From Nonomuraea fuscirosea (GTDB lineage Bacteria; Actinomycetota; Actinomycetes; Streptosporangiales; Streptosporangiaceae), in contig NZ_PVNG01000029.1 of assembly GCF_003001935.1 (NCBI RefSeq), positions 1 to 64,000 of the forward strand: a DNA stretch of 64,000 nt, in the 5' to 3' direction. How positions within the stretch are numbered: the stretch's first letter is position 1; the number at the start of each line of letters is the position of its first letter. Below are positions 16,007 to 24,756 of the stretch, in pieces. Under the pieces are notes generated by a model that was not told the DNA's origin, ran no database searches, and worked only from the letters and a program-made list of their open reading frames with translations. Position numbers and translations under genes: made by a program.

Positions 16007-16833
16007 GCCGCCGGCTCGTCATCACGGCCGACGACCTCGGCCGTGAGCAGGGGACCACGGAGGTCATCGCCGCGCTGCTGGCCGAGGGGCACGTCTCCGC
16101 GACCACGCTCATCTGCGTCTCACCGGTCGCGGAGGCGGCCGCGAAGCAGGTCAGGGAGCTCGGCGTGCTGCCCCGGCTGCACGTGACCCTCACCAGCGAG
16201 CGCGGCCTCCCGCGCTGGCAGCCGCTCGCCGTCACCGGCAGCCTCGCCGATCAGGACGGGACCCTCAGCGCCGACCCGATGGTCCTCGGCGCGCGCGGCG
16301 AGGCTCCCGACGTCATGGAGGAGGCGGAGGCGCAGCTGCGCTGGATGCGCGAGCGCGACCTCGCGCCCGTGGCGGCCGACTCCCACGCCGGCACCCTGTA
16401 CGGCCTGCACGGCAGGTCGTGGCTGGCCGAGACGCTCGAATGGTGCGCGCGCCACGGCCTGGCCTTCCGGCTGCCCCGCGACCCCGAGCCGTATTTCGGC
16501 GGGCCGCTCCCGCCGCCGTTCGCGGCGGCGCACGAGCGCGCCGTCGCCCACGCCGACGCGCTGGGTGTGGCCATCCCGGAGACGATCGCCACCAACCGCC
16601 GTACAGCCGCCGAACTGGGCACGTACGAGACGCTCAGGGACGACTACCTCCGCCGGCTCGCCGCCCTGCCCGAGGGAACCAGTGAACTGTTCCTGCACCC
16701 GTCCCGCGAGGACGCGGTCGAAGGTCCGGACGGCGTCGTACGATCATGGGAGGCGCGGCTGCTGCGTGACCCGGTGTGGCACGGCGCCATCGAGAGCGAG
16801 GACGTCGAGGTGGTCGAGGGCTGGTGGGACTGA
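16003..16833 (+). CDS. ChbG/HpnK (YdjC-like) carbohydrate deacetylase
   Basis: A 276-aa cytosolic protein of the ChbG/HpnK family, metal-dependent deacetylases of chitooligosaccharides and related amido-sugars. The N-terminal metal motif LVITADDLGR supplies the Asp pair. Later family His residues lie in RLHVTLTSERG and PVAADSHAGTLYGLH. ATG 16003 overlaps the symporter stop codon (ATGA), so the two proteins are translationally coupled. It probably deacetylates the sugar imported by the symporter (inference). Confidence 0.85.
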   Translation: MSRRLVITADDLGREQGTTEVIAALLAEGHVSATTLICVSPVAEAAAKQVRELGVLPRLHVTLTSERGLPRWQPLAVTGSLADQDGTLSADPMVLGARGEAPDVMEEAEAQLRWMRERDLAPVAADSHAGTLYGLHGRSWLAETLEWCARHGLAFRLPRDPEPYFGGPLPPPFAAAHERAVAHADALGVAIPETIATNRRTAAELGTYETLRDDYLRRLAALPEGTSELFLHPSREDAVEGPDGVVRSWEARLLRDPVWHGAIESEDVEVVEGWWD

Positions 16834-16861
16834 CGGCCCGCGCCCGCCGGGGGAGCGGGCG

Positions 16862-17407
16862 GTGAGGCGGCTGCTCGCCCGGCTCTGGCACGTCCTCGGC
16901 GCGCGGCTGCGATGGCGGCTGCTCTACCTGTCCCAGGCCACGTTCATGATCGGGGTGACCGGCGTCGTCCGCGACCCTGACGGCAACGTGCTGCTGCTGC
17001 GGCACCGCTTCTGGACCGAGCGGCGGCCGTGGGGGCTGCCGACGGGCGGGGCGAAGCGCGGGGAGACGTTCGAGCAGACGGTCGCCCGCGAGGTGCGGGA
17101 GGAGACCGGGCTGGAGGTCACCGTCGGCAGGCTGGTGCAGCTCAGGAGCGGGTTCCAGCTGCGGGTGGACGTGGCGTACGAGGCCCGCTACGCTGGCGGC
17201 GGCACCCTGCGGCTCAACCCGACGGAGATCCTGGAGGCCCGCTGGTGCGCCCCCGGCGACCTGCCCGAAGGGCTGCTGGAGTCGCACCGCCTGCTGATCG
17301 AGGCGTCAGGTGGGCAGCGCGGCCGTGGTGGAGAAGGCGGGGTCGAGGTGCGCGGTGTCGTTGAAGCGCCGCAGGATCCACCGGGCCTCGGTCAGCACCA
17401 GATGTGA
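16862..17407 (+). CDS. Nudix hydrolase
   Basis: A 181-aa protein with an intact Nudix box from GGAKRGETFEQTVA to REVREETGLEV, where the Glu residues bind Mg2+ for pyrophosphate-bond hydrolysis. The N-terminus is a basic/hydrophobic stretch (LLARLWHVLGARLRWRLLYL), perhaps amphipathic. The GTG at 16862 follows GGGGAG. The last ~30 codons, low in complexity and Gly-rich, overlap the convergent histidine-phosphatase gene by 102 bp. The substrate is unknown; the context is a sugar operon. Confidence 0.82.
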   Translation: MRRLLARLWHVLGARLRWRLLYLSQATFMIGVTGVVRDPDGNVLLLRHRFWTERRPWGLPTGGAKRGETFEQTVAREVREETGLEVTVGRLVQLRSGFQLRVDVAYEARYAGGGTLRLNPTEILEARWCAPGDLPEGLLESHRLLIEASGGQRGRGGEGGVEVRGVVEAPQDPPGLGQHQM

Positions 17408-18013
17408 CACCGACCCGTTGTCCGCGCCCAGGAACGCGAACGGCCGCGACCCCGTGGCCGCCGCCAGCGCCTCGGCGATCACGCCGCCGTGGGTGACGAC
17501 CACGATCCGCCGGCCGGGGTGGGCGGCGGCCAGCCTGCCGAGCGCCTTGCGCACCCGGTCGGAGAAGTCCGCGGCCGGCTCGGCGCCCGGGATCACGTCC
17601 CAGCGCTCCTCGGCCGCCATGCGTTTCGCGGTCGGATGCCCCTCCGCGACCAGGCGCCGGAACAGCCCGCCCTCCCACTCGCCGAGATGCACCTCGCGCA
17701 AGTCCGGATCCACCACCGGCGTCAGGCCGAGCCGGGCGGCCAGCGGCGCGGCCGTCTGGGACGTACGCCGCAGCGGGCTCACGTAGATCGCGTCCACGCG
17801 CTCGGTCGCCAGCCGCCGGCCCACCTGGCGCGCGTGCTCGTGGCCCTCGGGCGCGAGCTCCGGATCGCCTTGGCCGTCCACCAGGGCGAACGGGCGGTCG
17901 GGGCGGGCGGGCTCGGACTCGCCGTGCCGGACGAGGAGAACCTCGGTCGCGCCTGGCGGGGTGCGGAATCTGCCCTGCCGGTATTCGACCGGCTTCGTGC
18001 TCTCAGCTGCCAC
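17306..18013 (-). CDS. Histidine phosphatase superfamily (phosphoglycerate mutase-like)
   Basis: About 236 aa from a GTG at 18013; the frame is open to 18091, so the start is uncertain. The catalytic RHG motif is in LLVRHGESEPA. The second Arg lies in YVSPLRRTSQTA and the second His in IVVVTHGGVI, so the phosphohistidine pocket is complete. Members range from phosphoglycerate mutases to broad-specificity phosphatases and mycothiol-pathway enzymes; the substrate cannot be assigned. It is convergent and overlapping with the Nudix gene. Confidence 0.82.
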   Translation of the reverse strand: MAAESTKPVEYRQGRFRTPPGATEVLLVRHGESEPARPDRPFALVDGQGDPELAPEGHEHARQVGRRLATERVDAIYVSPLRRTSQTAAPLAARLGLTPVVDPDLREVHLGEWEGGLFRRLVAEGHPTAKRMAAEERWDVIPGAEPAADFSDRVRKALGRLAAAHPGRRIVVVTHGGVIAEALAAATGSRPFAFLGADNGSVSHLVLTEARWILRRFNDTAHLDPAFSTTAALPT

Positions 18014-18096
18014 AACACGGGACGATACCCCCGTGCTCCGATCACCCCGGCCGTGGATCGAGGCGGGGTCCGGAAGCGTGGCGCCGGGCAAGTTCG

Positions 18097-18141
18097 GGGT
18101 GCGGCGCGCCGGGCCGGTCCGGGTGCGGCGCGCCGGGCCGG
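18097..18141. repeat. 24-bp tandem duplication
   Basis: A 21-bp segment (18097-18117) is repeated exactly at 18121-18141, between the histidine phosphatase gene and the stop codon of the M20 amidohydrolase. Confidence 0.8.
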
Positions 18142-18146
18142 GAGGG

Positions 18147-19421
18147 TCAGGCCGGGTCGCCGGGTGTGAGCCAGGCCAGTGCCGCCGTGACCAGCGCCTC
18201 GGCGCCCATGCGCAGCGTCGGCGAGATCACCGGCGCGAACGCGGGGGAGTGGTTGCCCGGCACGTCCTCGGCCAGCCGGTCCTCCCGCACCGCCCGCTCG
18301 TACGTCTCAGGGTCGGCGCAGCCCAGCCCCCAGAAGACCGAGGGCGCTCCGGCCTCGGCGCCGATGACGCCGAAGTCCTCGCTGCCCATCAGCGGCGCCA
18401 GATCCGTCACCCGCTCCGCCCCGAACCGGGCGGTGAACGCCTGCCGGACGACGGCGGCGGCGCCCGGATCGTTCACGGTCAGCGGGAAGGAGTTGAGGGT
18501 GCGCAGCTCGGGCGGGCGGGGCGCCCCCGACGCCGCGGCCTCGGCGCGCACCACCCGCTCCACCCCGTCCAGCAGCCTGCGCCTGACCTCGGGCGAGAAC
18601 GAGCGGAGGTTGACGGTGATGCTCGCCTCGTCGGCGATGACGTTCTCCTTGTGACCCGCGTGGATCTGGGCCACGGTCAGCACGGCCCGCTCGAACGGCG
18701 ACACCTCGCGCGAGACGACGGTCTGCAGCCGCATCACGGTGGCCGCCGCCAGCACCACCGGGTCCACCGTGTGCTCGGGCTGCGAGCCGTGGCCGCCCCG
18801 GCCGTACAGGCGGATCTCCAGGCTGTCGGCGGCGGCCATGACCTCGCCCGGGCTGACCAGCACCTTGCCCGCCGGCCGCGGGAAGACGTGCTGGCCGAGC
18901 ACGACGTCGGGGCGGCCGATCAGGTCGAGCAGCCCGTCGTCCACCATGGCCCGCGCCCCGCCCGCCACCTCCTCCGCCGGCTGGAACACCGCCACCAGCG
19001 TGCCCCGCCACCGCTCGCGCCCCGCGGCCAGCGCGGCGGCCGCGCCCGCCAGGCAGGTCACGTGCACGTCGTGGCCGCAGGCGTGCATGAGCGGCACCCG
19101 CCGGCCCTCGGCGTCCTGGGTGGTCGCGGTGCTCGCGTACGGCAGGCCGGTCGCCTCGGCCACCGGCAGCCCGTCCATGTCGGCGCGCAGCACCACCGCG
19201 GGCCCGTCGCCGTTGCGCAGCACGCCCACGACGCCCGTGCCCCCGACCCCGGTGCGCACCTCGAACCCGGCCGCGCGCAGCCGGTCGGCGGCGACGCCCG
19301 CCGTGCGCTCCTCCTGGAAGGACAGCTCGGGGTGGCGGTGCAGGTCACGGTAGAGGCCGGCGAGCTCGTCGCACGTGGCGTCGTCGAGCCCGGCCAGGAC
19401 GGCGTCGGTGGTAGCGGTCAT
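18147..19421 (-). CDS. M20 family amidohydrolase (hippurate hydrolase-like)
   Basis: A 424-aa cytosolic metallo-amidohydrolase of the M20D/hippuricase group that cleaves N-acyl amino acids or related amides. Metal-site motifs are present: RADMDGLP, MHACGHDVH, FQPAEE, and GSEDFG with a late NHSPAF. A lid/dimerisation domain with GRGGHGSQP interrupts the catalytic domain. The length is typical. The ATG at 19421 begins MTATTDAV. It is a monocistronic-looking unit divergent from the FHA-ABC transporter gene. The exact substrate is unknown. Confidence 0.88.
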   Translation of the reverse strand: MTATTDAVLAGLDDATCDELAGLYRDLHRHPELSFQEERTAGVAADRLRAAGFEVRTGVGGTGVVGVLRNGDGPAVVLRADMDGLPVAEATGLPYASTATTQDAEGRRVPLMHACGHDVHVTCLAGAAAALAAGRERWRGTLVAVFQPAEEVAGGARAMVDDGLLDLIGRPDVVLGQHVFPRPAGKVLVSPGEVMAAADSLEIRLYGRGGHGSQPEHTVDPVVLAAATVMRLQTVVSREVSPFERAVLTVAQIHAGHKENVIADEASITVNLRSFSPEVRRRLLDGVERVVRAEAAASGAPRPPELRTLNSFPLTVNDPGAAAVVRQAFTARFGAERVTDLAPLMGSEDFGVIGAEAGAPSVFWGLGCADPETYERAVREDRLAEDVPGNHSPAFAPVISPTLRMGAEALVTAALAWLTPGDPA

Positions 19422-19615
19422 GCGCGTGCCCGTTCCAGTCGGTGATCTCTCCGGCGAGTGTACGCCGGGCGTCTCCGGCCAGGTCGGAGGGCCCGCCCGC
19501 CTCCCGCCGTCGGTACGAGCATTTTTGAAACGTCCTTCTTCGTGGGAAAAGTCTGTCTACGGTCGGCTGTTCGGGGCTATCGTCGCCTCTGGTTCTCCGT
19601 GAGAAAGGCGCTTCC

Positions 19616-22171
19616 GTGACGCAGCTTGTCGTCGAAGGCCATGGCGTGTCCGTGACCCTCGATCCCGGCCGGGCGTACCGGCTGGGCCGCGACCCGAGGT
19701 CGGACGTCGTCGTCAGCGACGAGCGGGTCTCACGGACGCATGCCGAGCTGCGGTTCGAGGGCGGCCAGTGGATGCTGGAGGACGTGGGCAGCCGCGGCGG
19801 CACCTATCTGGGCGGCCGGCGGGTGCAGCGGGTCGTCGTCGCCCCGGGCAGCAGGATCGACCTCGGCCACCCGACGGACGGCGGCACCATCACCTTCCGC
19901 GCCCCCACCTCGGCCCCGACCGCGCCCCCGCCGCAGGCGACCCCGTGGCGACCGGCCGCCTGGACCCCGCCTCCGCCCGCGTCCGCGCCCGCCGCCGTCC
20001 CTCCGCCCGCGTCCGCGCCGGCGCCCGTTCCTCCGCCCCGGCCCGCGCCGTACGTGTCCGGCCGGCAGCCCGCGCAGCCGGGCGGTGCCGTGCCCATGGC
20101 CACGCCCACACCCACGCTCCGGCTGGCCGCGCCCTTCTCAGGGCCCGCGCGGCCGGGCGGCGCCGGGCCCACGCCGACGCTCCGCCTGCCCCGTTCCGGA
20201 CAGTGGCGTCAGCCGGCCACGGTCAGGGACCTCGGCGGGGCGCAGGTCGTCAGCATCGGCCGGGCGCCCGAGAACGACATCGTCCTCACCGACCTGAGGG
20301 TGTCGCGGCGGCACGCCGAGCTGCGCATCGACGCCGGCGGCCACGAGATCGTCGACGTGGGCAGCAGGATGGGCACCTACGTCAACGGACAGCGCGTCCA
20401 GCGGGCCCGCGTCACGCCCGACGACCTCATCGGCATCGGCCCCTCGTCGTTCCAGCTCGTGGGCGACACGCTCATGGAGTACGCCGACACGGGCGAGGTC
20501 TGCCTCCAGGCCCACGACCTCACCGTCACCGTGGGGGACGGCAAGGTGCTGCTCGACCACGTGTCGTTCCCGGTGGGCGAGAAGTGCCTGCTGGCCGTGA
20601 TCGGCCCCAGCGGCTCGGGCAAGTCCACCCTGCTGCGCGCCCTCACCGGCCTGCGCCCCGCCGACCAGGGCGTCGTCACGTACGACGGGCGCGACCTCTA
20701 CCGCGACTACGCCGAGCTGCGCTCCCGCATCGGCCTCGTGCCGCAGGACGACATCCTGCACAGCCAGCTCACCGTCCGCCGCGCCCTCATCTACGCCGCC
20801 GAGCTGCGCTTCCCCGACGACACCCGGCAGCACGAGCGCAAGGCCCGCGTCGACGAGGTGCTCCAGCAGCTCGGCCTGGCCAACCGCAAGGACAACCGCA
20901 TCTCGTCGCTGTCCGGCGGCCAGCGCAAGCGCGTCAGCGTCGCCCTCGAACTGCTGACCAAGCCGTCCCTGCTCTTCCTCGACGAGCCCACCTCCGGCCT
21001 GGACCCGGGGCTGGACAAGTCGGTGATGCAGATGCTGCGCGGCCTGGCCGACGAGGGCCGTACCGTCGCCGTCGTCACCCACAGCGTCGCCAACCTGGAC
21101 ATCTGCGACCGGCTCCTCGTGATGGCCCCCGGCGGGAAGATCGCCTACTTCGGCCCGCCCGACGAGGCGCTGCCGTTCCTCGGCTTCACCGACTGGGCGG
21201 ACGTGTTCATCGCCTTCGACGACCCGGCCAGGGACTGGGCCGGCGAGTACGCGCGGTCCCCGGAGTACCGGCAGTACATCGCGGCCGACCTGATCCAGCC
21301 GGTCGCGGCCCAGCAGCCCGTCCAGCGCGAGCTGCCGCCGAAGCAGCAGAGCTGGCCGGAGCAGCTCAGCACGCTGGTCCGCCGCTACTGCCGCGGCATC
21401 GTGGCCGACCGCCTCTTCCTCGGCATCACCGTCGCGCTGCCCATCGTGATGGGCCTGCTGGCCCGCGTCGTCCCCACCGGCAACCTCATGGGCCCGCCGA
21501 ACAGCAACGGCAACTCGGCGAACCTGCTGCTGATCCTGTGCATCGGCGGCTGCCTGACCGGCTCCGCCAACGCCGTGCGCGAACTGGTCAAGGAACGCGC
21601 CATCTACCAGCGAGAACGGGCGGTCGGGCTGTCCCGCTCGGCCTATCTCTGCTCCAAGATGCTCGTCCTCGGCCTGATCACCGTGGCGCAGGGCGTGGTG
21701 CTGACGTACGTGGCGATGCTGAACGTCAAGACGTACGACACGGGCGTGTTCACGGCGCCGATGATCGAGCTCTCGCTCGCCGTCGCGCTGCTGTCGTTCA
21801 CCGCGATGACCGTGGGGCTGCTCATCTCCGCGCTGGCCAAGACCAGCGAGACCACCATGCCCTTGCTCGTCCTCGTCACCCTGGTGCAACTGGTCTTCTG
21901 CGGGGCGCTGGTGCACCTGGACGACAAGCCGGTGATGGAGCAGCTGTCGTGGCTCGTACCGGCGCGCTGGGCGCTCGCCGCGCTGGCGGCCACGCTCGAC
22001 GTGGGGCAGCTCATCCCGCACATCCAGGACCCGCCGGACCCACTGTGGAGCCAGGACTTCGGCACGTGGATCCTGGACATGAGCGCGCTGGCCACCCTCG
22101 CGGTCGTCTGCGCCTTCCTGGTGGCCCGCATGCTGCGCCGCCACGAGCCGGCCGTGATGCGCGGCAAGTGA
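19616..22171 (+). CDS. Double-FHA, ABCG-like ABC transporter (ATPase fused to permease)
   Basis: An 851-aa membrane protein. FHA domain 1 (~19-75; RVSRTHAELRF, GTYLGG) is followed by a Pro/Ala-rich linker (~95-190) and FHA domain 2 (~210-270; RVSRRHAELRI, GTYVNG). The ABC ATPase has Walker A GPSGSGKS at ~330-337, signature LSGGQRKR and Walker B LLFLDEP. An ABC2-type six-helix permease completes it (~600-840). FHA domains bind phosphothreonine, so transport is probably gated by a Ser/Thr kinase. The GTG at 19616 follows GAAAGG. The exported substrate is unknown. Similar FHA-ABC half-transporters occur across actinobacteria. Confidence 0.9.
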   Translation: MTQLVVEGHGVSVTLDPGRAYRLGRDPRSDVVVSDERVSRTHAELRFEGGQWMLEDVGSRGGTYLGGRRVQRVVVAPGSRIDLGHPTDGGTITFRAPTSAPTAPPPQATPWRPAAWTPPPPASAPAAVPPPASAPAPVPPPRPAPYVSGRQPAQPGGAVPMATPTPTLRLAAPFSGPARPGGAGPTPTLRLPRSGQWRQPATVRDLGGAQVVSIGRAPENDIVLTDLRVSRRHAELRIDAGGHEIVDVGSRMGTYVNGQRVQRARVTPDDLIGIGPSSFQLVGDTLMEYADTGEVCLQAHDLTVTVGDGKVLLDHVSFPVGEKCLLAVIGPSGSGKSTLLRALTGLRPADQGVVTYDGRDLYRDYAELRSRIGLVPQDDILHSQLTVRRALIYAAELRFPDDTRQHERKARVDEVLQQLGLANRKDNRISSLSGGQRKRVSVALELLTKPSLLFLDEPTSGLDPGLDKSVMQMLRGLADEGRTVAVVTHSVANLDICDRLLVMAPGGKIAYFGPPDEALPFLGFTDWADVFIAFDDPARDWAGEYARSPEYRQYIAADLIQPVAAQQPVQRELPPKQQSWPEQLSTLVRRYCRGIVADRLFLGITVALPIVMGLLARVVPTGNLMGPPNSNGNSANLLLILCIGGCLTGSANAVRELVKERAIYQRERAVGLSRSAYLCSKMLVLGLITVAQGVVLTYVAMLNVKTYDTGVFTAPMIELSLAVALLSFTAMTVGLLISALAKTSETTMPLLVLVTLVQLVFCGALVHLDDKPVMEQLSWLVPARWALAALAATLDVGQLIPHIQDPPDPLWSQDFGTWILDMSALATLAVVCAFLVARMLRRHEPAVMRGK

Positions 22172-22191
22172 GCTGGGACCCTTTTGGCCGG

Positions 22192-22215
22192 CGCCGCCCC
22201 CCTTAGCCGGCGGCG
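22192..22215. terminator. Weak hairpin between convergent genes
   Basis: Seven-bp GC stem (22192-22198 with 22209-22215) and a 10-nt loop between the stop codons of the FHA-ABC gene and the convergent SDR gene. Too short to be certain. Confidence 0.35.
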
Positions 22216-22251
22216 TCCCCTGGTCGGCGGAGTTCCGTTCCAGGGGCCCGC

Positions 22252-22971
22252 TCACCGGGTGGTGAACGCGCCGCCGTTCACGTGGATGGTCTGGCCGGTG
22301 ATGTGCCGCGCGCCGGGGGAGGCGAGGAAGAAGACGGTCTCGGCGATGTCGCCCGGCGTGCCGGGCCGCTTGAGCAGCGTCTCCTCCACCAGCGCTTGGT
22401 GGCGTTCCTCCGTCATCGCGCCGCGGAAGAAGTTCGTGTCGGCGACGTATCCGGAGGAGATGACGTTGCAGGTGACGTCCCGGGGCCCCATCTCGGCGGC
22501 GAGCGTGAGATTCCAGGCGGCGAGCGCGGCCTTGGCGGCGCCGTAGGAGCCGCCCCGGCGTTCCGCGCCGATCGACCCGATGCTGACCACCGTGCCACCG
22601 GACGCGAGCCGGTCGCGGACGGCGGTCGTGGTGAGGGCCGCGGTGAGCACGTTGGCGGCCACGCTGGCGGTCAGCTCCTGCGCGAGCGCCTCCAGCGGCG
22701 GCGTCCCGGCCGCGGGAACGGGCGGCAGCCCGCCCGCGGCGTTGACCAGTACGTCGAGCCTGCCGCCCAGCTCCTCTGCCAGCGCGGCGACCTCGCCGGG
22801 ACGGGTGGCGTCGCAGGCCAGCCCGCGCACCCCCAGCTCCGCTGCGGCGGGCTCGACGGTCTCCGGCCGGCGGCCGGTGATGACGACGTCGGCGCCGTCG
22901 GCGGCGAATCGCGCGGCGGTGGCCCGGCCGATGCCGCTGGTCCCACCGGTGACGAGAACGGTCCTGCCCAT
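22252..22971 (-). CDS. SDR family oxidoreductase
   Basis: A 239-aa classical short-chain dehydrogenase. It has the cofactor motif TGGTSGIG, NAAG after the LDVLV strand, catalytic Ser in VSIGSIGAE and the active-site pair YGAAK (YxxxK). The C-terminus HITGQTIHVNGG is typical. NADP preference is suggested by the Arg pair after the second strand (TGRRPE). It is divergent from the MarR gene across a 54-bp gap holding a palindrome, so it is the likely MarR target. The substrate is unknown. Confidence 0.88.
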   Translation of the reverse strand: MGRTVLVTGGTSGIGRATAARFAADGADVVITGRRPETVEPAAAELGVRGLACDATRPGEVAALAEELGGRLDVLVNAAGGLPPVPAAGTPPLEALAQELTASVAANVLTAALTTTAVRDRLASGGTVVSIGSIGAERRGGSYGAAKAALAAWNLTLAAEMGPRDVTCNVISSGYVADTNFFRGAMTEERHQALVEETLLKRPGTPGDIAETVFFLASPGARHITGQTIHVNGGAFTTR

Positions 22972-22993
22972 CTTTTCCCCCTGCTCCTGCTAC

Positions 22994-23007
22994 GTTTAGA
23001 CCTAAAC
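22994..23007. promoter_or_regulatory. MarR operator between SDR and MarR genes
   Basis: Perfect inverted repeat GTTTAG-AC-CTAAAC, centred in the divergent promoter region. It is the only AT-rich palindrome in the gap and lies 18 bp before the MarR ATG. Confidence 0.75.
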
Positions 23008-23025
23008 ATATAGGAGGCGCACCCG

Positions 23026-23559
23026 ATGGCGGACACCCCGGCCACTCCCGCGGAGATCGCCGCGGCCTGGCAGCGCGAGCGCCCCGGCACCCCGACGGAC
23101 TCCATCGAGATCGTGACGCCCATCTGGCGGCTGGCGAAGATGTTCGCCGACGACCGCGCCCGCGTGCTGCGCGCCGCCGGCATCGACGCGGCCACGCTCG
23201 ACCTGCTCTCCGTGATCCGCCGCTCCGGCCCGCCGTACCGGCTGAGCACCCGTCAACTGGCCGCGCGCGCCCTGGTGACGGCAGGAGCGATCTCGCAGCG
23301 CGTGGCCAGGGCCGAGCGCGCCGGCCTGATCCGCCGCGGCCCCGGCGAGACGGGCCGCAGGAGCGTCGCGGTCTCGCTGACGGACGAGGGGCACGCGCTC
23401 ATCGAACGCTCCGTCGACTCGGTGCTCGGCCGCGAGGCCTCCCTGGTCACGGGGTTGAGCGCGGCGGAACGGGCCACGCTCGCGACCCTCCTCGAAAAGC
23501 TCACCCTCGACGTACGGCACCGCATGACGACCGGGGAGCCGCCGCCCGCGGACCGATGA
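23026..23559 (+). CDS. MarR family transcriptional regulator
   Basis: A 177-aa winged-helix dimer. The wHTH spans ~55-120 (LSTRQLAARALVTAGAISQRVARAERAGLI) with wing RRGPGETGRRSVAVSLTDEG. An AGGAGG site precedes the ATG. It is divergent from the SDR gene and probably represses both genes through the palindrome at 22994-23007. The ligand is unknown; MarR proteins often sense phenolics or oxidants. Confidence 0.87.
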   Translation: MADTPATPAEIAAAWQRERPGTPTDSIEIVTPIWRLAKMFADDRARVLRAAGIDAATLDLLSVIRRSGPPYRLSTRQLAARALVTAGAISQRVARAERAGLIRRGPGETGRRSVAVSLTDEGHALIERSVDSVLGREASLVTGLSAAERATLATLLEKLTLDVRHRMTTGEPPPADR

Positions 23560-23621
23560 GTTCTCCCCGTCCGGTAGGTCAGTATGGGTGACATCCCGCA
23601 CCCCCCGAAGGGAACGAACCC

Positions 23622-24188
23622 ATGGCCAAGATCGTCCTCTACATGACCGTGTCGCTGGACGGCTACGTGGCCGGGCCCGACGACAGCGTGGACGCGCCGA
23701 TGGGCATCGGCGGGTTCCGGCTGTTCAACTGGCTCGATCGGCGCAACGACCCGGGGCCGAGCGGGGAGGTGTACGCCGAGGCGATGGCCACCCGGGCGGT
23801 CATCGCCGGACGTCGTACGTACGAGCTGGCCGGCCGCTGGCAGGGCGACCACCACGACGGCGTACCGATCTTCGTCCTGACCCACGACGTGCCCGACGAG
23901 GCGCCGCCCGGCAGCGTCCGCTACGTCACCGACGCCGCCGAATGCGCCGCCCAGGCCCGCGCCGCCGCCGGCGACGGGACCGTGCTGGTGCACGGGGCCG
24001 GGGCGGCGCAGGCCCTGCTGCGGGCCGGGGAACTGGACGAGATGGAGCTGCACGTCGTTCCGGTCCTGCTGGGGGCGGGCCGCCGCCTCTTCGACCACCT
24101 GCCGGCCGAGGTCGTCGAGCTGGAGCAGGTCCGCCAGCTGACCGCGCCCGACGTCACCCACCTCCACTACCGCGTAAACCGCCCCTGA
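23622..24188 (+). CDS. Dihydrofolate reductase/RibD C-terminal-like protein
   Basis: A 188-aa member of the DHFR-fold RibD_C family, recognised by IVLYMTVSLDGYVAGPDD at the N-terminus, AVIAGRRTYELAG, and the NADP-loop segment VLVHGAGAAQALL. Such stand-alone reductases are common in actinobacteria and their substrates are mostly unknown. True DHFR active-site residues are not evident. The ATG follows GAAGGGAACG. The 3' end overlaps the convergent DUF6461 gene by 22 bp. Confidence 0.85.
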   Translation: MAKIVLYMTVSLDGYVAGPDDSVDAPMGIGGFRLFNWLDRRNDPGPSGEVYAEAMATRAVIAGRRTYELAGRWQGDHHDGVPIFVLTHDVPDEAPPGSVRYVTDAAECAAQARAAAGDGTVLVHGAGAAQALLRAGELDEMELHVVPVLLGAGRRLFDHLPAEVVELEQVRQLTAPDVTHLHYRVNRP

Positions 24189-24649
24189 AAGCGCTGGTCA
24201 CGGCGAATGGGGCGCGACTCCGCACAGCTCGACTCCAAGGCCAGGCGCTCGCGGCCGTCTTCCATCCAGAGGAAGTCCTCCACTCCGTTGACATTGAGGA
24301 GATGGGAGACCAGCCGGGTGCCCGCCGACAGCCGCCCGGCGATGTCCGGGCATACGCCCATGAAGCCGTTGGGTTCGACGATGAACGCCCAGTCATCGAC
24401 GGCGACCACCCCGAAGAAATGGCCGTAACCGGAATCGGGTCTGCCGGAGCTGGAGAACGCTGTCCTGATCAGCTCCTTGAGCCCCATCGGCGGAAAGTCG
24501 TAGGCCTCGGCCCCGGTCCGGGTGATGACCTGCTCCGGTGTCAGGCCGCGAACGAGGGTGAAGCAGTACGCCTCCCGCAGATCGGTGTATTCGTCGTAGG
24601 TGAACCGGCGGAAGGTGAACCAGGCGTAGTCGGCGGCAGTCGCGATCAT
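24167..24649 (-). CDS. DUF6461-like protein
   Basis: A 160-aa cytosolic protein of unknown function resembling the actinobacterial DUF6461 group: ADYAWFTFRRF start, YCFTLVRGLTPEQVI, central VVAVDDWAFIVEPNGF and VSHLLNVNGVEDFLWMEDGR. No signal peptide or membrane segment. These proteins are often found near contact-dependent or immunity-type loci, but nothing of that kind is beside it here. The family call is from memory of the motif layout. Convergent overlap of 22 bp with the RibD-like gene. Confidence 0.65.
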   Translation of the reverse strand: MIATAADYAWFTFRRFTYDEYTDLREAYCFTLVRGLTPEQVITRTGAEAYDFPPMGLKELIRTAFSSSGRPDSGYGHFFGVVAVDDWAFIVEPNGFMGVCPDIAGRLSAGTRLVSHLLNVNGVEDFLWMEDGRERLALESSCAESRPIRRDQRFQGRFTR

Positions 24650-24756
24650 GCCGGCATGGTGCCAGCCGGGAGCGACAGAAACGGTCAGCCGGCGCGCCGG
24701 TGCGGAGAGTGGTGGGGTGAGACGCCCTGCCGCGCCGGCCCGCCGAGTGGCGTGTC

